DNA of 64,000 nucleotides from Gemella massiliensis (GTDB lineage Bacteria; Bacillota; Bacilli; Staphylococcales; Gemellaceae): NCBI RefSeq assembly GCF_900120125.1, contig NZ_LT635546.1, positions 175,228 to 239,227 of the forward strand, read 5' to 3'. Shown piece by piece: positions 54,535 to 63,203 of this stretch (position 1 is its first letter; each line of letters starts with the position of its first letter). The notes under the pieces were generated by a model. It saw only the letters and a program-made list of their open reading frames with translations, ran no database searches and was not told where the DNA came from. The position numbers and the translations under genes were made by a program.

Positions 54535-57360
54535 ATGCAAAGAAAAAATAAGATAATAATACAGGGTGCAAGAGAGAATAATTTAAAAAATATTGATTTA
54601 GAAATACCGAGAGATAAATTTGTTGTTATAACAGGGCTTAGTGGAAGTGGGAAAAGCTCGTTGGCATTTGATACAATTTATGCAGAAGGGCAACGTCGTT
54701 ATGTTGAAAGCCTTAGTGCATATGCGCGACAATTTCTGGGAAATATTGAGAAACCGGATGTCGATTTGATTGAGGGCTTATCGCCGGCAATCTCAATTAA
54801 TCAAAAAACAACATCAAAAAACCCACGTTCAACAGTTGCAACAGTTACAGAAATTTATGATTATCTTCGTTTATTATACGCACGTATAGGAGAAATTTAT
54901 TGCCCGAATCATCATATTAAAATTGAAAGTAGTTCCATTAGTCAGATTGTTGATTCCGTTATGGCAATGCCGGAAAAAAGCAGAATACAAATAGTAGCAC
55001 CTGTATTAAAAGAAAAAAAAGGGACGCATAAAAAATTAATAGAAAAGTTAGCTAAGGACGGGTATATACGTTTTAAAATAGATGGAGAAAACTATGAAGT
55101 AGATGAAATTCCTGAACTTGATAAAAATAAGAAACATTCCATTAGTGTAATTATTGATAGACTGGTAATAAAAGAAGGAATAGAAACTAGATTGGCAGAT
55201 TCTCTTGAAACGTCATTAAATCTTTCTAATAATGATTTAGTAGAGATAGATGATGTAAGAGAAAATATAACACAACTTTATTCAACAAAGCATAGTTGTA
55301 AGTTCTGTGATTTTGCACTTGGAGAACTGGAACCGAGAATATTTTCATTTAATAATCCACAAGGTGCTTGCCCATCATGTGATGGTCTTGGAATACATGA
55401 AACTGTTGATGTAAATAAAGTTATTAAAAAAGATTTATCAATAGAAAATGGTGCAATAGTCGTTTATAATAATGCCACAAGTACATATTATCCGAGTCTG
55501 ATACAATGTGTGTGTAATCATTTCGGAATTGATATGACTATTCCGTTTAACCGATTACCAAAAGAAAAACAAGATATTATTTTGTATGGAAATGACAAAG
55601 AAGAAATTACTCATACTTATATCAATGATGAAGGCGTTAAACGTTCTCGTATAATATATTATGAAGGTGTTGCCAATAATATATTTCGTCGTTACAAATC
55701 AGGTATGACAAAAGCAACACGAGAAGCAATGTCAAAATATATAAAAGAAGATTTGTGTACCAGTTGTAAAGGACAAAGATTGAAGCCGGAAATCTTATCA
55801 GTGTATGTCGCTAAAAAAAATATTGCTGAAATATGCGAAATGTCTATTAAAGAAAGTTATGAATTTTTTAATACTATTCAATTAAGTGAAAAAGATTATA
55901 CTATTGCAAAATTGGTATTAAAAGAAATTAGGGCGCGACTGCAATTCCTTAATGACGTAGGATTGGATTATTTAACATTAAATCGTGCTTCCGGAACACT
56001 GTCCGGCGGAGAGGCACAACGTATTCGATTGGCAACTCAAATAGGTTCAAAATTAATGGGTGTTACTTATATTTTGGACGAGCCATCTATCGGACTGCAT
56101 CAACGAGATAATGAAAAACTAATAAATACGATGTTATCAATGCGTGATTTAGGGAATACGGTTTTAGTAGTTGAACATGATGAAGATACTATGTTAGCGT
56201 GTGATTATATTGTTGATATTGGACCAAAAGCCGGTGAAAACGGTGGGGAAGTTGTAGCAGTAGGAACTCCACAAGAAGTAATGGCTAATTCAAAATCTAT
56301 TACAGGTGCATATTTATCGGGGAGAAAGAAAATAGAAGTTCCGAAAAGAAGAAGAGAAGGGAATAATGAATTTATTACCGTCAAAAAAGCTAGAAAGAAT
56401 AATTTAAAAGATGTATTTGTAAAATTTCCGCTGGGTAAATTTATCGGAGTAACTGGAGTTTCCGGGAGTGGTAAATCAACATTAGTTAATGAAATACTAT
56501 TTAATTCTGTTAAAAGTATTTTAAATAAAGAAGAAATAGATACGACAGTGGTTGAATCAGTAGAAGGTGTTGAGAAAAACATAGATAAAATAATTGATAT
56601 AGATCAAAGTCCGATTGGAAGAACACCAAGAAGTAATCCTGCCACTTATACCGGTGTTTTTGATGATATAAGGGATTTATATGCAAGTACCAATGAAGCG
56701 AAATTACGTGGATATAAAAAAGGACGTTTTAGTTTTAATGTTAAAGGTGGACGTTGTGAAGCGTGTACGGGTGATGGTATATTGAAAATAGAAATGCACT
56801 TTTTACCAGATGTTTATGTACCATGCGAAGTATGTAAGGGTAGCCGCTATAATAGAGAAACACTGGAGATAAAATATAAAGGTAAAAGTATAAGTGATGT
56901 ATTGAATATGACAATAAAAGAGGCATATGAATTCTTTGAAAATATTCCTAAGATTAAAAATAAACTGGAAACACTTGTTAATGTCGGACTTGATTATATT
57001 CGCTTAGGGCAAAGTGCAACAACACTTTCAGGAGGTGAAGCTCAAAGGGTAAAATTAGCTAGTGAATTATACAAAAAATCTACAGGTAAAACTTTGTATA
57101 TATTAGATGAGCCAACTACAGGATTACATATTGATGATATTAGCAGATTGATAAAAATTATTGATAAACTGGTTGATGGAGGTAATACTGTTATAGTTAT
57201 TGAGCATAACCTTGATGTAATTAAGTGTTGTGATTATTTAATCGACTTGGGACCGGAAGGTGGTATTGGTGGGGGAACAATTCTTGCCGAATGTACACCG
57301 GAACAGTTAATTGAAAATAAACAAAGTTATACCGGTAAATTTCTGAAAAAAATGTTATAG
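54535..57360 (+). CDS. uvrA: Excinuclease ABC subunit A
   Basis: A 941-residue DNA-damage sensor of nucleotide excision repair, with two ABC ATPase modules. First Walker A is GLSGSGKSSLAF near residues 34-45, followed by its signature region, and the second is GVSGSGKSTLVN near 642-653. Zinc-binding cysteines lie in CKFCDF...CPSCDGLG and in CEACTGDG...CEVCKGSRY. Both signatures (LSGGEAQRI and LSGGEAQRV) and DEP motifs are intact. Its partner uvrB, often just upstream, is not in the window; here the pot operon and a repeat precede it. Confidence 0.97.
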   Translation: MQRKNKIIIQGARENNLKNIDLEIPRDKFVVITGLSGSGKSSLAFDTIYAEGQRRYVESLSAYARQFLGNIEKPDVDLIEGLSPAISINQKTTSKNPRSTVATVTEIYDYLRLLYARIGEIYCPNHHIKIESSSISQIVDSVMAMPEKSRIQIVAPVLKEKKGTHKKLIEKLAKDGYIRFKIDGENYEVDEIPELDKNKKHSISVIIDRLVIKEGIETRLADSLETSLNLSNNDLVEIDDVRENITQLYSTKHSCKFCDFALGELEPRIFSFNNPQGACPSCDGLGIHETVDVNKVIKKDLSIENGAIVVYNNATSTYYPSLIQCVCNHFGIDMTIPFNRLPKEKQDIILYGNDKEEITHTYINDEGVKRSRIIYYEGVANNIFRRYKSGMTKATREAMSKYIKEDLCTSCKGQRLKPEILSVYVAKKNIAEICEMSIKESYEFFNTIQLSEKDYTIAKLVLKEIRARLQFLNDVGLDYLTLNRASGTLSGGEAQRIRLATQIGSKLMGVTYILDEPSIGLHQRDNEKLINTMLSMRDLGNTVLVVEHDEDTMLACDYIVDIGPKAGENGGEVVAVGTPQEVMANSKSITGAYLSGRKKIEVPKRRREGNNEFITVKKARKNNLKDVFVKFPLGKFIGVTGVSGSGKSTLVNEILFNSVKSILNKEEIDTTVVESVEGVEKNIDKIIDIDQSPIGRTPRSNPATYTGVFDDIRDLYASTNEAKLRGYKKGRFSFNVKGGRCEACTGDGILKIEMHFLPDVYVPCEVCKGSRYNRETLEIKYKGKSISDVLNMTIKEAYEFFENIPKIKNKLETLVNVGLDYIRLGQSATTLSGGEAQRVKLASELYKKSTGKTLYILDEPTTGLHIDDISRLIKIIDKLVDGGNTVIVIEHNLDVIKCCDYLIDLGPEGGIGGGTILAECTPEQLIENKQSYTGKFLKKML

Positions 57361-57499
57361 CTATGGTTATGTTAATAAAAAAATTGAATATAAAATAAAA
57401 AATATTAAAAATATATTTTTCTTTAAAAAAAATTATGGAAACTTAGGTAATATGCTGTAACTTAATAAAAAAATGTGAAGAATTGAAAATATTTTGATA

Positions 57500-57528
57500 T
57501 TGTCTTCTCAAGATACTTGTGGTAAAAT
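57500..57528 (+). promoter_or_regulatory. Promoter of the small RNA
   Basis: TTGTCT (57500-57505), a 17-base spacer and TAAAAT (57523-57528). Confidence 0.7.
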
Positions 57529-57534
57529 ATAAGT

Positions 57535-57751
57535 ATACAACTGGAGTGCATGTATGACTCACTATACATTCGGGCCTAACACTTTTTAAAAGGGAATGAG
57601 AATCTTTTATCGGTATAAAACGCTTCCTTTAGTTGAAGACTTTAGAAGATAAAGCTATCGTACCCACCTGATTATATCAGGACCAATTTAGGTGATAATC
57701 TACGGTACTCTGGTTTTGTGACTGGTTTCGTTTTGTTTCCAGTCTTTTTTG
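57535..57751 (+). ncRNA. ssrS: Structured non-coding RNA, probably 6S RNA
   Basis: About 217 bases with no coding frame between a good promoter and a terminator. Pairings visible are GGAGTGC (near 57543) with GTACTCT (near 57702) as a closing stem, a hairpin ATGTAT...ATACAT, CCTAA with TTAGG, AAAGGGAA with TTCCTTT and CCTGA/TCAGG. It ends with the hairpin GACTGG/CCAGTC and a T-run (57720-57750). Bacillus 6S-1 (bsrA) lies in the same position, just before the tcdA homologue, which is the main reason for the call. Primary-sequence similarity cannot be confirmed by eye. A leader RNA of tcdA is the alternative. Confidence 0.5.
57720..57751 (+). terminator. Terminator of the small RNA
   Basis: Stem GACTGG (57720-57725) with CCAGTC (57739-57744) and six T. 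Confidence 0.82.
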
Positions 57752-57785
57752 TTAGGCGTAAGATAATAAATAAATGAGGTATAGA

Positions 57786-58553
57786 ATGTTACATCAATTT
57801 TCTAGAAATGAGTTGGTAATAGGTGATGAGGGGTTAAAAATATTGAAAAATAGCAGAGTGGGAATTTTAGGCATAGGAGGGGTAGGCTCTTTTGCCGCTG
57901 AATCATTAGCACGCTCGGGAGTAGGGTCGTTAGTTATTATGGATAAAGATAATATTGATATTACCAATATTAATAGACAAATACACGCAACGACTAAAAC
58001 GGTGGGAGCAAGTAAGGTAGAAGAAATGAAAAAACGTATTTTGGATATAAATCCGAAATGTGAAGTAATAGCAATTCGCGATTTTTATACAGAAGATACA
58101 TATCATAAATTTTATGAAAGAAAGTTAGATTTTGTTATTGATGCTTGTGATACAGTAACTTTTAAATTGCATTTAATACAATACTGTTTAAAAAATAAAA
58201 TACCGATGATAAGTGTCATGGGATCTGCTAATAAGATGGATCCGACGAAGTTTAAAATAGCTGACATTAGTAAAACAACAGTTTGTCCGTTAGCTAAGGT
58301 AATAAGAACAACACTAAAGAAAAAAGGAATAAAGGGGAAAATTCCTGTTGTATACTCTACAGAAAGCCCAACAATTGCTAATGAGGAATACTTAATAAAA
58401 ATAGGAAAACAAGATTCAAATATAAGAAAATCAAAAATTCCACCAGCATCTAATGCGTTTTGTCCATCGGTGGCGGGCTTAATAGCGGCAAATTATGTTT
58501 ATACTAATTTGTTGAAAAATATAAAAATATTAACCGTTGAAAAACCGGAATAA
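57786..58553 (+). CDS. tcdA: tRNA threonylcarbamoyladenosine dehydratase
   Basis: A 255-residue E1-like (ThiF/MoeB fold) enzyme that cyclises t6A to ct6A in tRNA using ATP. MLHQFSRNELVIGDEGLKIL begins the protein, the nucleotide loop VGILGIGGVGSFAAESLARSGVG lies near residues 25-47, and the RQIHAT motif and catalytic-region Cys residues are conserved. The ATG at 57786 is chosen because GAGG lies 6 bases before it and because the family starts MLHQF. It complements the t6A operon at 32.6-35.2 kb. Confidence 0.93.
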   Translation: MLHQFSRNELVIGDEGLKILKNSRVGILGIGGVGSFAAESLARSGVGSLVIMDKDNIDITNINRQIHATTKTVGASKVEEMKKRILDINPKCEVIAIRDFYTEDTYHKFYERKLDFVIDACDTVTFKLHLIQYCLKNKIPMISVMGSANKMDPTKFKIADISKTTVCPLAKVIRTTLKKKGIKGKIPVVYSTESPTIANEEYLIKIGKQDSNIRKSKIPPASNAFCPSVAGLIAANYVYTNLLKNIKILTVEKPE

Positions 58554-58557
58554 TTTG

Positions 58558-58591
58558 AAAGTAACGTTTCCATAAACGTTGCTTTTATTTT
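58558..58591 (+). terminator. Terminator after tcdA
   Basis: Stem AAAGTAACGTTT with AAACGTTGCTTT (one mismatch or G-T) and a T-rich tail. Confidence 0.8.
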
Positions 58592-58705
58592 GATAAAAGG
58601 TTGACGTATTAAATTTATTGGCGTTTTTCTGAAAAAAACAAATGTAATTAAAACGAAAAAATTTTCATTATCATAAGAAAAAATATAAATAATTTATAAT
58701 TTAAT

Positions 58706-58734
58706 TTGATTTTTTATAGGGAAAAGAGTATAAT
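58706..58734 (+). promoter_or_regulatory. Promoter of the XRE regulator gene
   Basis: TTGATT (58706-58711), a 17-base spacer and TATAAT (58729-58734). Confidence 0.75.
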
Positions 58735-58761
58735 GTTAATAGATGAGAAAGGAGGATTACT

Positions 58762-59124
58762 TTGAAGAATAACGGAACATTACTGGCACAAAATTTAAAG
58801 AAACTTCGAAAAATGAATAATTATTCTATGTCTGCTGTTGCACATAAGTTAGAGTTATCTTCTCATGGTGTTTATGCTAATTGGGAGTACGGTAGAAACG
58901 AACCTAATGTAGCTACTTTAGTATCTATTGCGAAATTGTATAATATTTCTATAGATGAATTGGTTGGCTATAAAACAGAAACAGAGGCTCGTTCGAAGTT
59001 AGCTGATACTCACTTTGAAGTAATTGATATGATAAAGGCATTAGACAATGAAGATTGTAAATTAGTAGAAGAGGTTTTAAGAAGATTTAGGGGTTACTCT
59101 TTTTCTAGGAACTTGAATCTGTAA
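58762..59124 (+). CDS. XRE-family small regulator
   Basis: A 120-residue DNA-binding protein starting at TTG with AAAGGAGG 8 bases ahead. The helix-turn-helix covers LAQNLKKLRKMNNYSMSAVAHKLELSSHGVYANWE near residues 8-42 and the region up to DELVGY. The C-terminal half is helical and charged, without a known domain. It stands alone between two terminators, just upstream of the comG operon. Whether it controls competence genes is untested. Confidence 0.85.
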   Translation: MKNNGTLLAQNLKKLRKMNNYSMSAVAHKLELSSHGVYANWEYGRNEPNVATLVSIAKLYNISIDELVGYKTETEARSKLADTHFEVIDMIKALDNEDCKLVEEVLRRFRGYSFSRNLNL

Positions 59125-59186
59125 AAAATTCAAATTACTTAGGCTATATGGAGTTATATGTAGTATATTAAATTAATAGTTTTTAG

Positions 59187-59226
59187 ATATAGGCTAGGTG
59201 AACACTTAGCCTATATTTTCTTTTTC
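59187..59226 (+). terminator. Terminator before the comG operon
   Basis: A perfect 10-bp stem (ATATAGGCTA, 59187-59196, with 59207-59216) with a T-rich tail. Confidence 0.82.
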
Positions 59227-59244
59227 TTGTAAGTAAAGAAGAAG

Positions 59245-60240
59245 GTGATATATATCGATATTAAAGATAAAATGACAAAAATTATAGAGTATGCTATAAA
59301 AATAAAAGCCAGTGATATTCATATTTATCCACATGTATCAGGTAATTCTTTTATAAAACTTAGAATAAAAGGTGAACTAAGTAAATATGAAGAGTATACA
59401 AATGGGGAGTTAGAAGGGATAATTTCATTATTAAAATTTAATGCAAATATAGATATTTCAAAAAATAAAGAACCACAAAGTGGTAGGTTTGTTTATGAAT
59501 TTGACGGCAAGAGTTATTACCTTAGGGTATCAACATTGCCTCTTAATGAATTAACGGAAGGTTGTGTAGTGAGAATTTTTATTAATGAAGTAGAAGATGT
59601 TGACTATAGTATTTTTGAGCCGGATAAAGATTTTATTACTGGTTTGGCGAAGAAAAACTACGGATTAATTCTTTTTTCGGGACCAACAGGAAGCGGGAAA
59701 TCAACATCACTTTATAAATTAGCTAGCGAGATTGCAAAAGATAATAGACAAGTCATTACTGTAGAAGATCCTGTAGAAAAAAATATTCAAAGCTTGGTAC
59801 AAATGCAAATTAATGATAAGGCAGGTATTAATTACGATAATGCTTTAAAATCTATTTTACGTTGTGATCCCGATGCGATTATAATAGGGGAAATACGTGA
59901 TTACAAAACGGCGAGTGAAGTAGTAACATCGTCGTTTTCAGGGCATTTAGTAGCTAGTACCATTCATGCCGAAGATTCAATTGGTGTTATCAACAGATTA
60001 AAAGATTTGGGGTTATCGCTAGAGGACATTAGACAAACTGTACTTTGTATTATTTCGCAAAGGTTAGTGACTCTCACAACAGGTGAACGAGGACTTGTTA
60101 CCGAAATATTGAAAAAAGAAGATATAAAAGATTATATCACTTATAATAAAATAAATAACCATACTTTACCCTATAAATTTAATTTAGCTTTAGAGAAAGG
60201 ATTTATAACTTTTGAAGAAAAAGAAAAATGGGGATATTAA
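59245..60240 (+). CDS. comGA: Competence pilus ATPase ComGA
   Basis: A 331-residue secretion ATPase of the PilB/GspE family that drives assembly of the DNA-uptake pilus. KASDIHIYPH marks the N-terminal domain, Walker A is FSGPTGSGKSTSLY near residues 149-162, the Asp box VITVEDPVE follows, and Walker B is DPDAIIIGEIRD near 212-223. The tetracysteine motif seen in some relatives is missing, as in other short ComGA. The start is uncertain: GTG 59245 or ATG 59272. It overlaps comGB by 29 bases in a different frame. Confidence 0.92.
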   Translation: MIYIDIKDKMTKIIEYAIKIKASDIHIYPHVSGNSFIKLRIKGELSKYEEYTNGELEGIISLLKFNANIDISKNKEPQSGRFVYEFDGKSYYLRVSTLPLNELTEGCVVRIFINEVEDVDYSIFEPDKDFITGLAKKNYGLILFSGPTGSGKSTSLYKLASEIAKDNRQVITVEDPVEKNIQSLVQMQINDKAGINYDNALKSILRCDPDAIIIGEIRDYKTASEVVTSSFSGHLVASTIHAEDSIGVINRLKDLGLSLEDIRQTVLCIISQRLVTLTTGERGLVTEILKKEDIKDYITYNKINNHTLPYKFNLALEKGFITFEEKEKWGY

Positions 60241-61261
60241 AAAATTATTAGATAAAGATAATAAAATCTATTTTATAAAAAGGTTATATGAACTTATAGA
60301 ACATGGTTATATGTTAGAAGATTCATTGGAATTTTTACTAATTCAATATGAGGTTTCAAGCGACGAAATAAAAAAAATTAAAACTCAACTCTCAAATGGG
60401 AAAAAATTATCTGATATACTAAGGTATCTTGGATATTCACAGTTAATTGTAAGCAAAATGAAATTTGCTGAAAATTATGATCAAATAGAAAGTATGTTAA
60501 TTGAGGTAACGACATATTTAGAAATACAAAAATTACAACAAGAAAAAGTAATAAAAACATTAAGGTATCCGCTATTTTTAACAATTTCTTTAATATTACT
60601 AATATTAGTATTTAATTCACTGGTAATTCCGCAGTTTGAAAATATTTATACTTCATCAAATATAAAAATGGATTTTCAAACTATTATTCTTATTAAATTT
60701 TTATATTATATTCCAAAAATTATTTCAGTTATTTTTATTATATTTCTTTTTATTTTAGGGTATTTGTATTATGCAATGAAATATAAACCTAAATTATTTT
60801 TAAGATCTTTATTGTATATTCCTAAAATTAGAGATTATTCAAAATTATATTTTTCATATAAATTTTCTTTAGAACTTAGTTTATTTTTAACTTCCGGTTT
60901 TTCTTTAAAAACGGCTTTAGAAGTTATGATTGAAGAAAATTATGATTATTATTTGACTTTGTTTTCAAAAAGTATTTTAGATGAGTTAAATAAGGGGATT
61001 AATTTTGAAATTGCGATTTCGAATGTAAAACACTTCGAAAAATCTATTGGAAAATTTGTTTCGCATGGTAAAAGTAACGGGTTAATAGATAAGGAGTTAA
61101 AGTTATTTAGTGACTTAATGTTAGATACATTTTTAGTATCGTTGGATAAAAGTTTAAAAAAAATTCAACCAATATTATTTACAATTTTAGCGGTTGTGAT
61201 TATAGGGTTGTATATGGTAATTTTATTGCCGATATTTAATATGGCAAGTTCATTAAAATAA
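60212..61261 (+). CDS. comGB: Competence pilus membrane protein ComGB
   Basis: A 349-residue type II secretion F-family membrane platform protein with three main hydrophobic segments (near residues 118-138, 162-190 and 322-343) and the paired T2SF domains. It likely starts at TTG 60212, with GAAAGGA about 10 bases ahead. It anchors the ComGA ATPase and guides pseudopilin assembly. It is followed 12 bases later by the truncated comGC. Confidence 0.9.
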   Translation: MKKKKNGDIKKLLDKDNKIYFIKRLYELIEHGYMLEDSLEFLLIQYEVSSDEIKKIKTQLSNGKKLSDILRYLGYSQLIVSKMKFAENYDQIESMLIEVTTYLEIQKLQQEKVIKTLRYPLFLTISLILLILVFNSLVIPQFENIYTSSNIKMDFQTIILIKFLYYIPKIISVIFIIFLFILGYLYYAMKYKPKLFLRSLLYIPKIRDYSKLYFSYKFSLELSLFLTSGFSLKTALEVMIEENYDYYLTLFSKSILDELNKGINFEIAISNVKHFEKSIGKFVSHGKSNGLIDKELKLFSDLMLDTFLVSLDKSLKKIQPILFTILAVVIIGLYMVILLPIFNMASSLK

Positions 61262-61273
61262 AGGGAGGAACTA

Positions 61274-61348
61274 ATGAACAAGTTATTAATATTGAAAAAT
61301 AGATTAAAAAAGAAAGAAGGTTTTACTCTTATAGAAACGCTTATGTAG
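61274..61348 (+). pseudogene. comGC: comGC, first 24 codons only (major pseudopilin), cut by insertion
   Basis: After a good GGGAGGAA site the frame encodes a 24-residue peptide ending KKKEGFTLIETLM, which is the prepilin cleavage motif of the major competence pseudopilin ComGC followed by the first residues of its membrane helix. It then stops at TAG 61346-61348, where the foreign element begins. The rest of comGC and the downstream comGD-G genes should be on the far side of the element, outside the window. Without ComGC the DNA-uptake pilus cannot form. Confidence 0.9.
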
Positions 61349-61360
61349 TAGTTCTATTTA
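61325..61360. other. Left attachment junction (attL) of the integrated element
   Basis: The point where comGC similarity ends and recombinase-linked DNA begins lies between about 61330 and 61350, around CTTATAGAAACGCTTATG. The exact crossover bases need the other junction or an uninserted comGC. Confidence 0.7.
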
Positions 61361-62766
61361 AAATTTATTTCTGTAATACCTAGTTCTATCAATGTTCTTG
61401 ATTTGAATTTTTTAATTTTTGAACATTCATAATGTATTGATATTATAAATGTGTTGAGAAATTCTGCCCTTTCTTCATAATTTAAAACTTCCCATACTTT
61501 ATTAAAATTCAATAGAATATTTTCAAATTTTATTTTATTATTTTTTCTTTTTATAGCATCTTCTTGTTGTTTTTTCATTTTATTAATATCATTTAAAGCA
61601 TTATCTAACTCTTTTTGATATTTTTCTAACTCATCATCTGAAATTAAATCATTTAACCAAGCACGTTGTATTTTAGAGCGTTTTTTAGTAATAATATCTA
61701 ATTCTTTATCATAATTTATTACAATAGTCTTATTTTGATTTTTGTTTTCAACTCCAACATCAAACGAATAATTATTCAAGTAATCTATTAATTTATCCAA
61801 CACCTTTTTTTCTGATATAGTAGGAGCAAATTTACCTGATCTTTTACAATATATACATCTATAATGATTTTTATATTCCCCTTTGATTTTTTGCCTTGAT
61901 ACAGCTAATCTTCTATGGCACGTAGGGCATGATATAAGTCCTCTGAATAACGCATAATAGCTTTTATTTTTCCCTTTACTTTTATAACAATTTCTTTCTT
62001 CCAGCATACTTACTATTTTGTCGTGTTCCTCGTCATTAATATAAGGCTCGTGAGTATTCTTGACTTCTATATTCATTAGCAAAGTGTGACCGCAATATAC
62101 TTTTTGCCTAGCAATTTTATTAACCGTATTAAAATGCCAAAATGATTTTTTTAATTCACTATACTTATGAAATTCTAATATTTTTGCTATGTGACTAGTA
62201 CTATATCCATCTAGTAATTTTTTGAAAATAAATTCAATACACTCTCTCGTTCTTTCGTCTTTCACCAATTTACCATTTACTTTTTTATAACCAAAAGGCG
62301 GGTGATTGATATAGTTACCATTTTTCACCGATTGAATTTTGCCTGCTATCATTCTATCCCGAATAGTGTCACGTTCTAGTTGGGCGAATGTTGATAACAT
62401 ACCAACAGTAGCCATTCCTATTGCTTGTGAAGTATCGAAATTTTCGCTAATACTAACTAAGTCAATATTATTCGGTTTAAACAAATCTTCAATCAATAGC
62501 ATAGTATCTTTTATTGAGCGTGAAAGTCTGTCTAATTTATAAATTAATACTATATCTATTTTGTCTACATCTAATTTCAATCTGTCAAGTTCTGGACGGT
62601 TAAATTTAGCCCCTGAAACTCCAGCGTCGATATAAGTATTAACAATTTTATAATCGTGCAATTTAGCATAAGCCGTTAATTTTTCTATTTGAATATCAAT
62701 GGAATTACCATTGTCAGCTTGTTCTTGGGTTGATACACGGGCGTAAATCGCTGCTCTTTTATTCAT
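61354..62766 (-). CDS. int: Large serine recombinase (integrase)
   Basis: A 470-residue site-specific recombinase similar in layout to phage A118 integrase. The N-terminal catalytic domain has AAIYARVSTQEQ (nucleophile Ser near residue 12), VLIYKLDRLSRS and LSTFAQLERDTIRDRM. The central recombinase domain (about residues 150-260) and a zinc ribbon (CPTCHRR and CIYCKRSG) follow, then a coiled-coil region near 370-440. The start at 62766 has AAAGGA about 9 bases ahead; a longer frame upstream lacks a site. Its stop lies 5 bases from the broken comGC end, identifying it as the integrase of this element. Confidence 0.94.
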   Translation of the reverse strand: MNKRAAIYARVSTQEQADNGNSIDIQIEKLTAYAKLHDYKIVNTYIDAGVSGAKFNRPELDRLKLDVDKIDIVLIYKLDRLSRSIKDTMLLIEDLFKPNNIDLVSISENFDTSQAIGMATVGMLSTFAQLERDTIRDRMIAGKIQSVKNGNYINHPPFGYKKVNGKLVKDERTRECIEFIFKKLLDGYSTSHIAKILEFHKYSELKKSFWHFNTVNKIARQKVYCGHTLLMNIEVKNTHEPYINDEEHDKIVSMLEERNCYKSKGKNKSYYALFRGLISCPTCHRRLAVSRQKIKGEYKNHYRCIYCKRSGKFAPTISEKKVLDKLIDYLNNYSFDVGVENKNQNKTIVINYDKELDIITKKRSKIQRAWLNDLISDDELEKYQKELDNALNDINKMKKQQEDAIKRKNNKIKFENILLNFNKVWEVLNYEERAEFLNTFIISIHYECSKIKKFKSRTLIELGITEINFK

Positions 62767-62875
62767 AATACACGTCCTTTCTTGATTATTTTGGTTGTGT
62801 ATGGTATACTTAAAATAATCTTGTTTATATAACAATACACAATTATCTCAGGATATTTTAAATAATCCTATTGGT

Positions 62876-62917
62876 AAAAAAACTCTCTTACTCTTGGCGG
62901 GGCGGGGGAGTTTTTTT
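62876..62917. terminator. Strong hairpin upstream of the recombinase gene
   Basis: Stem AAAAAAACTC (62876-62885) with GAGTTTTTTT (62908-62917) around a GC-rich loop. It can terminate in both directions, most likely minus-strand transcripts arriving from the element. Confidence 0.75.
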
Positions 62918-62919
62918 AT

Positions 62920-63108
62920 TTATGCACCTAGTTGTGTTTTTATTTTTTTCTTTTCTTCAAAATTGATGATTTTTATATTATATTCATCTAGTGCGTCTTT
63001 ATATTCGTCTTTTAAATCATTATACCCATCAGGACTTATAATAATAGATAAGCTTTCGTTTCTTCCTAATAGTTTAAAAAAGAAAAGAGTACCTCTTTTG
63101 AGATACCC
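62920..63108 (-). pseudogene. Open frame without start codon, possible gene remnant
   Basis: On the minus strand 62 codons are open and read ...GRNESLSIIISPDGYNDLKDEY then ...KKKIKTQLGA, a composition like real protein, ending in a stop just before the hairpin. No ATG, GTG or TTG begins it, and a terminator hairpin overlaps its 5' part. It is probably the 3' remnant of a small element gene. Confidence 0.35.
63073..63099 (-). terminator. Terminator within the element
   Basis: Stem AAAAGAG/CTCTTTT around TAC, with a minus-strand T-run. It lies downstream of the tandem repeats and the PemK-like gene. Confidence 0.7.
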
Positions 63109-63113
63109 TTATA

Positions 63114-63177
63114 TGATATTGATGCTGATGTTTCACAGCTAATAATGATATTGATGTGGGTGTTTCACCACTAATTT
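63114..63177 (-). repeat. Two tandem 32-base units, each forming a small hairpin
   Basis: Units 63114-63145 and 63146-63177 share TGATATTGATG...TGTTTCAC..CTAA. On the minus strand each folds a 4-bp stem around TGAAACA(C/T): GTGG/CCAC in one, GCTG/CAGC in the other, so stem bases differ but pairing is kept. They sit between the PemK-like gene and a terminator. Confidence 0.6.
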
Positions 63178-63203
63178 ATATAATTAGTATCTCATTTTTC
63201 TTA

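Noticed and set aside
62894-63142. 82-codon plus-strand frame in the integrated element
   Set aside because: It overlaps hairpins and the tandem repeats, and the minus strand there has more protein-like composition. No family is recognised.
63114-63177. Type III toxin-antitoxin locus proper or CRISPR-like array
   Set aside because: Only two 32-base units without spacers, located downstream rather than upstream of the PemK-like gene. Kept only as a structured repeat.
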